Shown: piece by piece, positions 9,701 to 17,807 of the stretch
How the letters are laid out: each line of letters starts with the position of its first letter
Numbering within the stretch: position 1 is the stretch's first letter
Origin: RCC90-49c sp051016155
Lineage (GTDB): Bacteria; Bacteroidota; Bacteroidia; Cytophagales; Amoebophilaceae
Length of the DNA stretch: 64,000 bases
Assembly: GCA_051016155.1 (NCBI GenBank)
Contig: CP136537.1
Location: 682,001 to 746,000 of the forward strand
Reading direction: 5' to 3'
Notes under the pieces: generated by a model
Told to the model about the DNA's origin: nothing
The model's database searches: none
Seen by the model: only the letters and a program-made list of their open reading frames with translations
Made by a program: the position numbers and the translations under genes

Positions 9701-9932
9701 TATTGCTCGCTCCCTTTATAACGTGGGGAGTGCCTACGAAAAGCTAGGCAAGACAGAAAGAGCACATGCGCTTTATAGAGAAGCACTTACAATGTTTGAG
9801 GCCGTACTCCCTTCTACTCATCCTCACATTCAAATGGCTCGGCGCAATGTAGAGCGCCTAGCAGCGCAGATGGCGCGCAGTCCATATAGTATCCTAAACT
9901 ATGTGAGAGCGCTTTTCAGGGGTATTTTCTAA
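6795..9932 (+). CDS. Large TPR (kinesin light chain-like) lipoprotein
   Basis: From the ATG at 6795 the protein has 1045 residues. I prefer this start to a TTG at 6687 because it places a lipoprotein signal at the N-terminus (MYSQYQKGLSIVLLTSMLLQSC, cut before Cys22). A low-complexity, Ser/Thr/Pro-rich segment with two possible hydrophobic helices runs to about residue 330. Sixteen consecutive 42-residue TPRs follow, of the type ALYQGNHPDIA.SL.NVG, then AYQALGQ..QALEH.EQSL.M.R, with a degenerate seventeenth at the end. TPR_10/TPR_12 arrays bind proteins; in Bacteroidota symbionts similar proteins are suspected host-interaction factors, which is inference here. The array is prone to recombination. 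Confidence 0.82.
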   Translation: MYSQYQKGLSIVLLTSMLLQSCGGGNAFLGERRHITDEPQTSTSKHWKKQAEARSETDQAPLSSMSAVGEVVLDPVPVTEPERTMASESVRTLSCRPCRSAAVSQRRMRSELSKLRHAPSFRIAAMAAKHSRLQKQTASSEPVAQPTTPLSTHAVTEQPLRIYPRLADLLASRGSQLNVPLGLPSSRPTAGINLFGRSSSYSVTTTRRSPTISYSTRIILSLMLLGTMSVMGSAAAPLEMPQEDTTYPLVSTGRAGSSHLVHSSINSLHMTMLACLLLNMANTAYAAVSSLPTSNEQIDLEVSPDGDTQPSTASDQPSSSSPPRSFAMLRALNEGNHPDIARSLMNVGDAYQAQGQARQALEHYEQALAMYRALNEGNHPDIALSLSRVGLAYEALGQGQQALKHFEQALEMHRALNEGNHPDIAMSLMGVGNAYGKLGQWQQALEHLEQSLAMRRALYQGNHPDIARSLMNVGTAYEALGQAPKALEYERQSLETLKAFYKGDHPDIARSLMNVGDAYRALGQARQALEHHEQSLKMFRALYQGNHPDIAMSLDNVGLTYQALGQAQEGLKYGRQSLKMFRALYQGNHPHIASSLYNVGVAYQALGQGQQSLEHFEQSLAMRRALYQGNHPHIAASLVGVGKVYQALGQGQQALEHHEQSLKMFRALYQGNHPDIAMSLDNVGVAYQALGQGQQVLEHYEQSLAMRRALYQGNHPDIARSLMNVGAAYEALGQAREALEHHEQSLEMYRALYKGNHLHIARSLNNVGIAYEELGQAREALKYKKQSLEMYRALYQGNHPHIAASLNNVGLTYQALGQAQEGLKYGRQSLEMYRALYQGNHPHIASSLYNVGVAYQALGQGQQSLEHFEQSLAMRRALYQGNHPHIAASLVGVGAAYEALGQGQQSLEHFEQSLEMDRALYQGNHPGIAASLMNVGDAYAALGQAREALEHHEQALKMYRALYKGNHPDIARSLYNVGSAYEKLGKTERAHALYREALTMFEAVLPSTHPHIQMARRNVERLAAQMARSPYSILNYVRALFRGIF
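7785..9800 (+). repeat. Sixteen 126-bp coding repeats (TPR array)
   Basis: The 126-bp units are conserved at nucleotide level as well as in protein, with blocks such as AGGGCCCTCTACCAGGGGAA recurring. A higher-order duplication is visible: units 6-8 and units 12-14 carry the same succession of variants (NVGLTYQALGQAQEGLKYG, then NVGVAYQALGQGQQSLEHF, then the VGVG unit). This points to recent amplification by unequal recombination or slippage, so unit number may vary between strains and short-read assembly may miscount. Confidence 0.92.
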
Positions 9933-9942
9933 GGGGCAGGGT

Positions 9943-10023
9943 GTGATTGCTTGTAAGCATGGCATCGCTGAGTCTACCTTCCAACGCTGGAAGGCTCAAT
10001 CTCTTAGCAGCGTGGCTAGTTAG
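9943..10023 (+). pseudogene. Possible remnant of an IS3-type OrfA helix-turn-helix
   Basis: This short frame reads VIACKHGIAESTFQRWKAQ, which resembles the helix-turn-helix of IS3/IS911 OrfA proteins (AC.EHGISE.TFYRWK). It stops after 26 codons and no other transposase sequence adjoins it, so at most it is a scar of a former insertion. The remainder of the gap to 10342 holds nothing I recognise. Confidence 0.4.
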
Positions 10024-10342
10024 AAGCAACTATCCATTTACTTAAAGAGGATCAAGAAACTCCCCATCGGTATTATATAGCTAATATAGGTCCAACTAAA
10101 CGATCCTTTTTAAACTCACACTTTCTCGCAAGATATCCCTTGAAATAAGTGACTAACTATCTCTACTTTTAACCCATCAATAGAGGTTTCATCTAAGCAA
10201 GAGCCTTAGGCACGCAGCATACCACCCCTGATAGCGCAATTGTTCTACACTTAGGCTATAAACATCAACTAGTGTAAGCTCCCTTTGTTGGTCTTTGCTC
10301 TACGCTGGCTCAGGGGCCAACACACGCACCAGCTCCCCATTC

Positions 10343-11041
10343 TCATCGAGTAGCTCCCCGCGGCCAGCCATCCACATTGCGCGTCTTAGAAGAGAAGTTG
10401 AGCCCTACAATGGCCACTTCTTTCCCTTTTCTCAAATGAGCCACGTGATACTGCTTCTCTCGAATCTGCCCGAAGGCTGCCTCTGGGCTGCTGTCGAGCT
10501 TCAGCTCCATCACATAGGTCGTTCTAGGGAGCGCTACTAAAAGGTCCACGCGCCCCAGGCTGCTCGCGCGCTCGGCAGATACCTCCAAGCCCATTCCGCT
10601 CATCAGGCTCAGCATCATCCCATGATACGTCCGTTCCCCCGCTTCAGTGAAAAGTTGATAGGGAAAGCTGGCTAGCGCCACCTCGAGCTGAGCGAAAAAT
10701 ACGGACAGGTCGCCCTCTTTCAATGCTCCCTTACTCTTGGCAGAAAAGGTCGTATCAAGCTTTGCAAAATGCTTGACCAGCGATTTTGTAAAAGCTTCCC
10801 GCACCTCCTGGTTCGGAAAGCCCAGTTGATAGTGTTTGCTCGATGCATTGTAGCCCTCGATCGTCAGATACCCCGTCTGAAACATCAACGCCTTCAAATC
10901 AATCTCTTCAAGGCTACTAATGTCCATCAGTTCACTTTCCTCGGCGCTTGTGCCAGCCAGAGGCACCATAGATTCGGGATGCTTTTTGACTTGCTCAATC
11001 AAAAACGAAGGCGTTCCACTGGCGTACCAGTAGCTTTGGGG
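10343..11041 (-). pseudogene. N-terminally truncated AAA/PD-(D/E)XK (DUF1703) paralogue
   Basis: From PQSYWYASGTPSFLIEQVKKHPESMVPLAGT onward this is a close paralogue of the C-terminal half of the gene at 11100-12725. It includes the PD-(D/E)XK region (GRVDLLVALPRTTYVMELKLD, ending GLNFSSKTRNVDGW). The P-loop ATPase half is absent. The frame extends upstream to an ATG at 11173, but those codons overlap the end of the neighbour in another frame and show no homology. It looks like a tandem duplicate that lost its front half; a nuclease-only product is possible but unlikely. Confidence 0.72.
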
Positions 11042-11099
11042 CGTTCTTTCATGAGGTGGCATTCCCCCATTTACTGGTCCAGTTTCAGTGAGAGCGATC

Positions 11100-12725
11100 T
11101 TACTCAGGACTAAAGCTTTGTAGTACCTTCCCTTCAGCACTCTGCAGCTCCCCTTCCCAATGAGCAATGTCACGTGTCTTGGAAGAGAAGCTAATGCCCA
11201 TCACGAGTATTTCCTTCCCTGCCTGCGTGTATCGCTTGCTGTACTCCTTCGCCTGCGCCTGGTCCATCGCTATGGCAGCAGGCTGATCCACCTTAAGCTC
11301 AAAAATATAGATCGCCTCCTCAAGCTCGCACATCACATCAATGCGCCCCTTATTCGTTACTACCTCGGCTTGTGTCCTCATCCCTGAGAGCTCTAAATAG
11401 GTAAAGAAGATCGCTTGATAGAACCCCTCTTTAGCTTGCCTAGCAGCATGATAAGGCACCTTGGCAAAGTGCACGTTGATAGTACTTACAAAAGCCGCTA
11501 GCTCGTAAGCAGCCAGATCAGCCCTCAGCTGCTTGGCCGCACGGCTCACCGAGCGCGAGTCGACTTTAGCAAATTCTTTTAAAAGAGAGCTAAAAAAGGC
11601 GCGCCTTACTTCCCTGTTAGGAAAGTCTAGCGTATAGCTCCCTTCTTCGTCTTCATCGCCAGGCTGGTAAGCTTGAATCGTCAGATACCCCGCCTGAAAC
11701 ATCAACGCCTTCAAGTCAATCTCTTCGAGACTACTAATTTCCATTAACGCGCTCTCCTCAGCGTGAGTTCCAGCCAGAGGCACCATAGATTCGGGATGTT
11801 TTTTGAGTTGCTCAATCAAGAACGAAGGCGTGCCAGTAACATACCAGTAGCTTTTAGGTTGCTTGGTCTCCAGAAATTTTAGGGTGGAGAAAGGATTGTA
11901 AACGTAGCTTTCTGCTTCTGAAAAGCGGTAGCCATTATACCATTCTTTGATCTCTGCTAACACCTCTTTATCAGTGCTCTGCTCTCCTTGTTGCTTCCTT
12001 GCCTTTGTGATGGCCTCGATGTGCTCCTCGAAGTACTGAATGAGCTCTTGTTCTGTGTAGCCCATCATGGCAGCATACTGAGGATACATGGTGATATCAT
12101 TGAGGTGATTGGGGGCAGAAAAGAGCGAGACTTGCGAGAACTTGCTGATCCCTGTGATAAAGGTGAAGCGGATATAATTTTCCTTACTTTTGAGCACCTT
12201 ATAAAAGCTTTGTAGCAAATCTCGATTTTCCTCTGCTACCTCAGGCTTCTTGAGGTTATCAATGAGGGGAGCATCGTACTCGTCGATAAGGATGACCACC
12301 TGGCCTTGCTTAGCGAGTTCCTCTATCAATACTGATAATTGAAACTCCAAGGACGGTCCTTGCGTATCAATTTCTTGCAAAGCGCCTATTCTAGTAAGAA
12401 TAGCACGCAAATGGGCTTCTAGCTTCTCTGTAGTTGAGTTGGCGATCTCTGCAAAATCAAAATGCAGGACAGGATGAGGCTGCCAATCATAATCACTCTG
12501 GTAAATCGCGCAGCCTTTGAAGAGCGCTTTATTGCCCAAGAAGATCTCTTTGAGCGTGCTGACAAAGAGCGACTTACCAAAACGTCTGGGGCGAGAGAAG
12601 AAGTAGTGCGGGGCGCCTCCTTCGATCAGCTCGAGGGCAAACGGGGTCTTGTCGACGTATACATACTCGCCCTTACCAAGGATTTTCTCAATGCTCTGTA
12701 TGCCAATCGGAAGCTTCTTCATCAC
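11100..12725 (-). CDS. AAA-ATPase-like protein with C-terminal PD-(D/E)XK nuclease domain
   Basis: The 541 residues match the AAA-ATPase_like (PF09820) plus PDDEXK_9 (PF08011) architecture. The N-terminus MMKKLPIGIQSIEKILGKGEYVYVDKTPFALELIEGG is typical. Residues 45-55 (SRPRRFGKSLF) form the P-loop, VVILIDEYDAPLID the Walker B motif, and FTFITGISKFSQVSLFSAPNHLNDITMYPQYAAMMGYTE.E the family core. The C-terminus contains GRIDVMCELEEAIYIFELKVD, the D…E-x-K nuclease core. Such genes are strongly amplified in anaerobic and symbiotic Bacteroidota and are regarded as selfish or defence-like, but no function is established. A truncated duplicate follows immediately. Confidence 0.85.
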   Translation of the reverse strand: MMKKLPIGIQSIEKILGKGEYVYVDKTPFALELIEGGAPHYFFSRPRRFGKSLFVSTLKEIFLGNKALFKGCAIYQSDYDWQPHPVLHFDFAEIANSTTEKLEAHLRAILTRIGALQEIDTQGPSLEFQLSVLIEELAKQGQVVILIDEYDAPLIDNLKKPEVAEENRDLLQSFYKVLKSKENYIRFTFITGISKFSQVSLFSAPNHLNDITMYPQYAAMMGYTEQELIQYFEEHIEAITKARKQQGEQSTDKEVLAEIKEWYNGYRFSEAESYVYNPFSTLKFLETKQPKSYWYVTGTPSFLIEQLKKHPESMVPLAGTHAEESALMEISSLEEIDLKALMFQAGYLTIQAYQPGDEDEEGSYTLDFPNREVRRAFFSSLLKEFAKVDSRSVSRAAKQLRADLAAYELAAFVSTINVHFAKVPYHAARQAKEGFYQAIFFTYLELSGMRTQAEVVTNKGRIDVMCELEEAIYIFELKVDQPAAIAMDQAQAKEYSKRYTQAGKEILVMGISFSSKTRDIAHWEGELQSAEGKVLQSFSPE

Positions 12726-13148
12726 TTTAATCTTTACGGTGCTTTAGCCCCTTAAAGGTAGTAGATATCTGCAAGAAGACAGCGCGCTGCACCTGGGAAA
12801 AGGTATTCCCTGGACTAAACTTTTTGAGAGAAGTTTCTTTTTGCGCTTACTGCGTTTTGTCCTGCGCTCAGATTGTACTATTTCCTCATGCAGGCTGCGG
12901 TCGTCTCGGGCACAGCTTAAGTCTAGAGGCTACAAAAGGCACTAGACAGTCCTCTACTAGCTACTGACTGGCTTGAGAAGCTGGTGCCAGCAGCAGTTAA
13001 GGAAGACGGGCTGGACCTGGCTGATGTGCTGGTGAGAAGTAAATGAAAGGATGCTTCTAGTGTAATTGATAGGGTAATGTGAAGTTTTTCGTGTCTTTTT
13101 TTGAATCATTACAATCACCCTAACTCCCTGACAGTCAACTACTTTCAG
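12726..13148. other. Intergenic stretch, possible gene remnant
   Basis: No gene is recognised in these 423 bp. A short plus-strand frame ending at about 13046 (WLEKLVPAAVKEDGLDLADVLV) looks protein-like and could be the tail of a lost gene, but I cannot place it in a family. Confidence 0.3.
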
Positions 13149-13226
13149 TGGTGGGCTCTGTAGGATTCGAACCTACGACCCCCTCCTTGTAAGGGAGGTG
13201 CTCTAAACCAACTGAGCTAAGAGCCC
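13149..13226 (-). tRNA. tRNA-Val (TAC), CCA encoded
   Basis: The minus strand gives a full cloverleaf: acceptor GGGCTCT paired with its complement, D-arm TAGCTCAGTTGGTTTAGAGC, anticodon stem CCTCC/GGAGG around loop CTTACAA (anticodon TAC), and T-arm with GGTTCGAATCC. The 3' CCA is encoded, unlike the tRNA genes at 39387 and 51646. Confidence 0.93.
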
Positions 13227-13301
13227 GCTCATTGAAGGAAACAAAGGTAAGAAATTTACCTCAATAGGGGTAAGCTGACAGGCTATTTCATCACCTTCTC
13301 C

Positions 13302-13309
13302 TACTTTTG
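13302..13309 (+). promoter_or_regulatory. Bacteroidota-type -7 element upstream of the AsmA-like gene
   Basis: TACTTTTG matches the TAnnTTTG -7 consensus of Bacteroidota sigma-ABfr/RpoD promoters and lies 33 bp before the ATG at 13343. A clear -33 TTTG at the ideal spacing is not evident, so the call rests on the -7 motif and its position. Confidence 0.4.
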
Positions 13310-13342
13310 TATAGCGAAAGCGCCTTAGCCTGTTGGTAGCAA

Positions 13343-15817
13343 ATGACAAAAATTTGGCAAGTCATCCGAAAGCTCTTGGCTGCTCTGTGCCTCTTGTTGG
13401 GAGGCTTGGTAGTGGCTACAGGAGTATACTGCTATTCCTACCGGGATCAAATCATTCAAAGATTCCTGACAGAAGCCAACCAACAGCTGAGTCATCCTGT
13501 ACAGATAGGTACTATTCAGCTCACTGCCCTCAGGTCTTTCCCCAATGTTACGCTGATCCTTCACGAGGTGGCAGTCCAGGACGGGCCCCGAGGAGCGACA
13601 GACTTGCTTACGGCCCGTGAGATGTATTGCACGTTGGATGTGTTACAGCTCTTACAAGGAAATTATGTGCTGAGCCATCTCTCCTTGGCCCATGGCAGGC
13701 TTTGCTTAGGAACGGGTCTAGCGGACCAGTTGACTTGGAAGCAAGGACAGCCGGCCACCCCACAGCGTCAGGAGGCGCTGACACTGAGGCTGCAGAAGGT
13801 AACGTTGAGGGACATGGAGATAGTGTATAGCGGGCAGGAGCAACACTGTGCAATCAGGGCAGTGCAAATGCAAGCCAGCTTGCGGTGGACCCATGCGCAA
13901 CTAGAAGCTGATCTACGTGGCCAAGGTAGGCTTCAGCGCCTGCAATGGCAGGACTGGGCATGGGTCCAGGACTTGCCTGTGTCGCTGCGGGCCTCCTTGC
14001 GCTATGACCAGCAGAAAGCGACTTGGACGCTATGTGCTGCACAGGTTCAGCAAGGGAGCTCCCGCCTGACTGCAGCAGGCAGTGGAGGAACGACACCAGC
14101 AGCCCCTATGGCGCTGACCCTTCAGGGCCAAAAAGTGAATCCGAAACTGCTGTTAAGTTGTCTACCCAAGCGCTATCAGCAGGCGCTTGCTCCCTATGAC
14201 CTGCGTGGTTCTTTTGCCTGGAAGATGGCTATCCGTCGTGCACAGGGCAAGTCTCTGTCGCTAGAGGGGGAATTTGCATTACACGAGGGCACCTTGGCAG
14301 TTGGTCAGCTGACACGGCCTATTGCCTTGCCAAAGCTTTTAGGGCACTTGCGTGTTCCTAACGTGCAGCACCTAAAAACAGCCCAGCTGGGCATTGACGA
14401 ACTAACAGGGACGTTGGCGGGCAGTGAGCTGGTAGGCAGCTTGGTCGTACGCAATTTTGACAATCCTTACCTACAATGCACTGCCCGAGCTACGGCAGAC
14501 TTGGCTACGTTGGCTCCACTGCTCACTATGCCTACGATCAAAGAGGCTTCAGGGCAGCTGAACTGGGAGGGCCAACTAGAAGCCAACCTCCAGCAGCTTG
14601 TTCGTGGGGCCTATAATAAAGAGGAGGTACACCTTTCAGGCACTCTGCAGGCACAAGCGATTCAGTTGAAATGGGGAGAAGCGCAGCTTCCGTGCAAGGA
14701 GCTCACGGGCCGTCTAGTGCTGCGCAATAATGTGCTGCTCATGAAAGATTGCTCAGGGAGCTTGGGCTCGGGCAGGTTTGTGCTGAACGGCACGGTGAAC
14801 CACCTACTACCGTACTTATGGGGAGGTAGCTCCAGGCTCGGCGTAGAGGCCAAGCTCTATGCAGACCACCTGGACTTGGACACGTTGTTGCCTAATACGT
14901 CCCCGAAGACCCCTGGGGCTGATGCTTCTTTTGACCTTCCTGCTCAATGGACGCTGAAGCTTGACTGTGACATTAAAAAATTGAGCTTTAGGCGTTTTCA
15001 AGGCAAAAATGTGCGGGGCTGCGTCAAGCTCAAAGAGCAAAAATTGGTAGCTAACAACGTCCAGCTGGGCTTTGCAGGAGGTAAAGTGGCTCTTGATGGA
15101 ACTTTAGATGCCAGACAGGAGCGCCTTGGTCTTTACACGCAAGGCCAACTACAGGGAGTTCAGATAGCGCGGCTGTTTGATGCCTTAGAAAACTTTCACC
15201 AAGACTTTCTGGTTGATAGGCATTTGCAAGGGGATATGCTGGCTGACTTTGCTTTTACGCTGCAGGCTGATCGACTATGGAACTTTCACTGGGAGACGCT
15301 GCAGGCTGACATCAATGCGCGATTGAAAAATGGAGCGCTCCTGGACTTTGAGCCTATGCAGCAGCTGACCCAGTATGTGACAGAAGAGACGCTGGCCAAC
15401 CTGCGCTTTTCAGAGCTCAAAAATCATATCCACATCCAAGACAAAACCATCTATCTGCCGCCCATGGAGATTCACTCCAATGTAACCCATATTCAGCTGT
15501 CTGGCACGCATACTTTTGATGGGAAAATAGACTATGACCTTGTTGTTCCTTTCAGCAGCTTCCAACAGAGCAAACAGGCAGGCGCTGTTGAAGAAGTGGG
15601 TGTGGATGCGCTGGCAGGCATCAACTTGTTTTTGAAACTGCAAGGTGATGTTAACCGTTATGCCATCACTTATGACACTAAAGCCCTCAAGCGCAGCCTC
15701 AAAGAAAAATGGCAAGCACAAGGCAAGGCCCTTAAAGAGATATTACAAGGCAAGTACCAGCGTAAAAAACAACACCAAGAGCTGGCTTCAGATGATTATT
15801 TTGAGTTTGATGAATAG
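13343..15817 (+). CDS. AsmA-like envelope protein
   Basis: The protein has 824 residues, with one N-terminal membrane anchor at about residues 10-30 (LLAALCLLLGGLVVATGVYCY) and a long periplasmic part rich in beta strands. The opening after the anchor (…ANQQLSHPVQIGTIQLTALRSFPNVTLILHEVAVQDG) is the typical AsmA N-terminal pattern. The end (LKNHIHIQDKTIYLPPMEIHSNVTHIQLSGTHTFDGKIDYDLVVPF) is the conserved AsmA_2-type C-terminus. AsmA/TamB-like proteins are thought to bridge the envelope and move phospholipids. Here the gene stands alone between tRNA-Val and an IS pair; a TAnnTTTG element lies just upstream. Confidence 0.82.
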   Translation: MTKIWQVIRKLLAALCLLLGGLVVATGVYCYSYRDQIIQRFLTEANQQLSHPVQIGTIQLTALRSFPNVTLILHEVAVQDGPRGATDLLTAREMYCTLDVLQLLQGNYVLSHLSLAHGRLCLGTGLADQLTWKQGQPATPQRQEALTLRLQKVTLRDMEIVYSGQEQHCAIRAVQMQASLRWTHAQLEADLRGQGRLQRLQWQDWAWVQDLPVSLRASLRYDQQKATWTLCAAQVQQGSSRLTAAGSGGTTPAAPMALTLQGQKVNPKLLLSCLPKRYQQALAPYDLRGSFAWKMAIRRAQGKSLSLEGEFALHEGTLAVGQLTRPIALPKLLGHLRVPNVQHLKTAQLGIDELTGTLAGSELVGSLVVRNFDNPYLQCTARATADLATLAPLLTMPTIKEASGQLNWEGQLEANLQQLVRGAYNKEEVHLSGTLQAQAIQLKWGEAQLPCKELTGRLVLRNNVLLMKDCSGSLGSGRFVLNGTVNHLLPYLWGGSSRLGVEAKLYADHLDLDTLLPNTSPKTPGADASFDLPAQWTLKLDCDIKKLSFRRFQGKNVRGCVKLKEQKLVANNVQLGFAGGKVALDGTLDARQERLGLYTQGQLQGVQIARLFDALENFHQDFLVDRHLQGDMLADFAFTLQADRLWNFHWETLQADINARLKNGALLDFEPMQQLTQYVTEETLANLRFSELKNHIHIQDKTIYLPPMEIHSNVTHIQLSGTHTFDGKIDYDLVVPFSSFQQSKQAGAVEEVGVDALAGINLFLKLQGDVNRYAITYDTKALKRSLKEKWQAQGKALKEILQGKYQRKKQHQELASDDYFEFDE

Positions 15818-15890
15818 GCAGCAGACTTATTCACTTATTTTACAAGCTAGTATTGTTATTTCTAGCTTAGTGCGGAATCGCAGCCGTAGT

Positions 15891-15934
15891 GTGGGCCGTG
15901 CAGCGATGTTTCGCGTGCGCTCAACATGACAAAG
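15891..15934 (-). repeat. Dispersed GTCATGTTGAGC-type repeat, partial copy
   Basis: Read on the minus strand, this segment gives GTCATGTTGAGCG followed by CGCGAAACATCGCTGCACGG. The same string, diverged, occurs at 20967-21055 and 58031-58130. It is a short intergenic repeat of the type common in Cytophagales genomes. Confidence 0.55.
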
Positions 15935-16010
15935 TAGGCGCATTGATAGGGGCTGCGTGAGGTGATTTTAAAACTATGGGGGAATGAAGAGAGCCCAGGT
16001 TGACAGTATT

Positions 16011-16815
16011 AGAAGGTGTATTCATGAATTCATTTACATAGATTTGCTGACAAACATATGAATAGTAATATGGCTTATGCAAGCGATCTAAATGATCATC
16101 AGTGGGAGGCTATAAAAGATCATTTTCAATGTGGCAACTATGGTAACAGAAGTCGGTATAATAAGAGAGCTTTAGTCAATGCTGTACTTTATCTTATTAA
16201 GACTGGATGTCAATGGAGAATGCTCCCCAAAGACTTACCCCCATATTCCACTGTCAGTTCGTTTTATCACAGAGCAAAGAAAAGAGGGATATGGGAAAAG
16301 ATAATGGATGCTTTAGTGCAGAAGAGCCGAGTAAAGTCTCAGAAAGCATCTAATCCCAGTTATGCGATCATCGACTCACAGAGTGTAAAAACGGCAGGAG
16401 CTGCGCAAGAGCGAGGTATTGATGGGGGAAAAAAATTAAAGGCCGTAAACGTCACATTGTAGTTGATACGCAGGGCCATTTATTACATGTACGAGTACAT
16501 AGGGCCAATATACACGACACAGTGATTGGAGGTCTTATTTTTGCTGAGGCGGTATCTAAATACCCCTCTTTACAAGGCTTGAGTGCGGATGCGGGGTATC
16601 GAAAAAGTACGGAGTATTACGTGCGTGAGGTTATGAAAAAGCGGATAGAGATTAGCCAACGAGTATCCACATGTTGGAGTATACTGCCCCAGAGGTGGGT
16701 AGTTGAAAGAACATTCGGATGGTTGAATTCTTACCGAAGGTTATCTAAAGATTACGAGAGAAGCATTGAATCTGCAAGGAATACAATTATGATTGCACAC
16801 ACTATGCTACTTCTT
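16011..16815 (+). mobile_element. IS5-family (IS427-like) element, copy 1, lacking its right end
   Basis: The left end AGAAGGTGTATTCATGAATT is an imperfect inverted repeat of the right end of copy 2. This copy is nearly identical to copy 2 (one visible difference: GGCTATAAAAG here, GGCCATAAAAG there), and the period between them is exactly 805 bp. At its right side the last 30 or so bases of the element are replaced directly by the left end of copy 2, so copy 1 has no right inverted repeat of its own. Confidence 0.85.
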
Positions 16816-16866
16816 AGAAGGTGTATTCATGAATTCATTTACATAGATTTGCTGACAAACATATGA
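16058..16866 (+). CDS. IS5-family transposase, copy 1 (two frames, -1 frameshift)
   Basis: OrfA (16058-16462, 134 residues) has the DUF4096-type N-terminus (MAYASDLNDHQWEAIKDHF) and the first DDE Asp in SYAIIDSQSVKTA. OrfB (first ATG at 16522, stop at 16866) supplies LSADAGYRKSTEYYV and the conserved WVVERTFGWLNSYRRLSKDYE signature with the catalytic Glu. The frames join by a -1 shift at the run of seven A at 16429-16435, giving GGKKIKGRKRHIVVD as in intact relatives. Because copy 2 is fused to it, OrfB ends in 13 unusual residues (CIHEFIYIDLLTNI), and its TGA overlaps the ATG of copy 2. Confidence 0.85.
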
Positions 16867-17652
16867 ATAGTAATATGGCTTATGCAAGCGATCTAAATGA
16901 TCATCAGTGGGAGGCCATAAAAGATCATTTTCAATGTGGCAACTATGGTAACAGAAGTCGGTATAATAAGAGAGCTTTAGTCAATGCTGTACTTTATCTT
17001 ATTAAGACTGGATGTCAATGGAGAATGCTCCCCAAAGACTTACCCCCATATTCCACTGTCAGTTCGTTTTATCACAGAGCAAAGAAAAGAGGGATATGGG
17101 AAAAGATAATGGATGCTTTAGTGCAGAAGAGCCGAGTAAAGTCTCAGAAAGCATCTAATCCCAGTTATGCGATCATCGACTCACAGAGTGTAAAAACGGC
17201 AGGAGCTGCGCAAGAGCGAGGTATTGATGGGGGAAAAAAATTAAAGGCCGTAAACGTCACATTGTAGTTGATACGCAGGGCCATTTATTACATGTACGAG
17301 TACATAGGGCCAATATACACGACACAGTGATTGGAGGTCTTATTTTTGCTGAGGCGGTATCTAAATACCCCTCTTTACAAGGCTTGAGTGCGGATGCGGG
17401 GTATCGAAAAAGTACGGAGTATTACGTGCGTGAGGTTATGAAAAAGCGGATAGAGATTAGCCAACGAGTATCCACATGTTGGAGTATACTGCCCCAGAGG
17501 TGGGTAGTTGAAAGAACATTCGGATGGTTGAATTCTTACCGAAGGTTATCTAAAGATTACGAGAGAAGCATTGAATCTGCAAGGAATACAATTATGATTG
17601 CACACACTATGCTACTTCTTAAGAGACTTTATAACCCATGAATACATGCTCT
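16816..17652 (+). mobile_element. IS5-family (IS427-like) element, copy 2, complete
   Basis: This copy runs from AGAAGGTGTATTCATGAATT to a right end whose complement reads AGAGCATGTATTCATGGGTT, with 15 of 20 positions matching. At 837 bp it fits the IS427 subgroup. It is joined directly to copy 1 on its left. On its right, the terminal 33 bp recur twice more. Confidence 0.85.
16863..17641 (+). CDS. IS5-family transposase, copy 2 (two frames, -1 frameshift)
   Basis: OrfA (16863-17267) is identical in protein sequence to that of copy 1, and OrfB (first ATG at 17327) is identical until its end. The native C-terminus here is HTMLLLKRLYNP, stopping at 17641, which shows what copy 1 has lost. The frameshift site is the run of seven A at 17234-17240. 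The DDE residues are present, so this copy could be active. Confidence 0.87.
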
Positions 17653-17716
17653 TAAGAGACTTTATAACCCATGAATACATGCTCTTAAGAGACTTTATAA
17701 CCCATGAATACATGCT
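17618..17716. repeat. Three perfect 33-bp direct repeats made from the IS right end
   Basis: The unit starts CTTAAGAGACTTTATAACCC and ends ATGAATACATGCT. It occurs at 17618-17650, 17651-17683 and 17684-17716 with no differences that I can see. Each unit carries the right inverted repeat of the IS5 element, so three potential right ends follow one transposase. There are no spacers between the units. Confidence 0.95.
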
Positions 17717-17807
17717 CTTAAAATCACTCAATTGCATAATCAGGCACTCACTCAATGACATAATCACTCAATCGCAAAGTCACTCAATAATACAATGGTC
17801 TCAGTCT

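Noticed and set aside
17618..17716. Possible CRISPR-like array
   Set aside because: The 33-bp units abut each other without spacers and derive from the IS5 right end.
17598..17807. N-terminal extension of the GH3 protein with three LRDFITHEYML repeats
   Set aside because: It is a translation of the IS end repeats; GH3 homology begins after the ATG at 17808.
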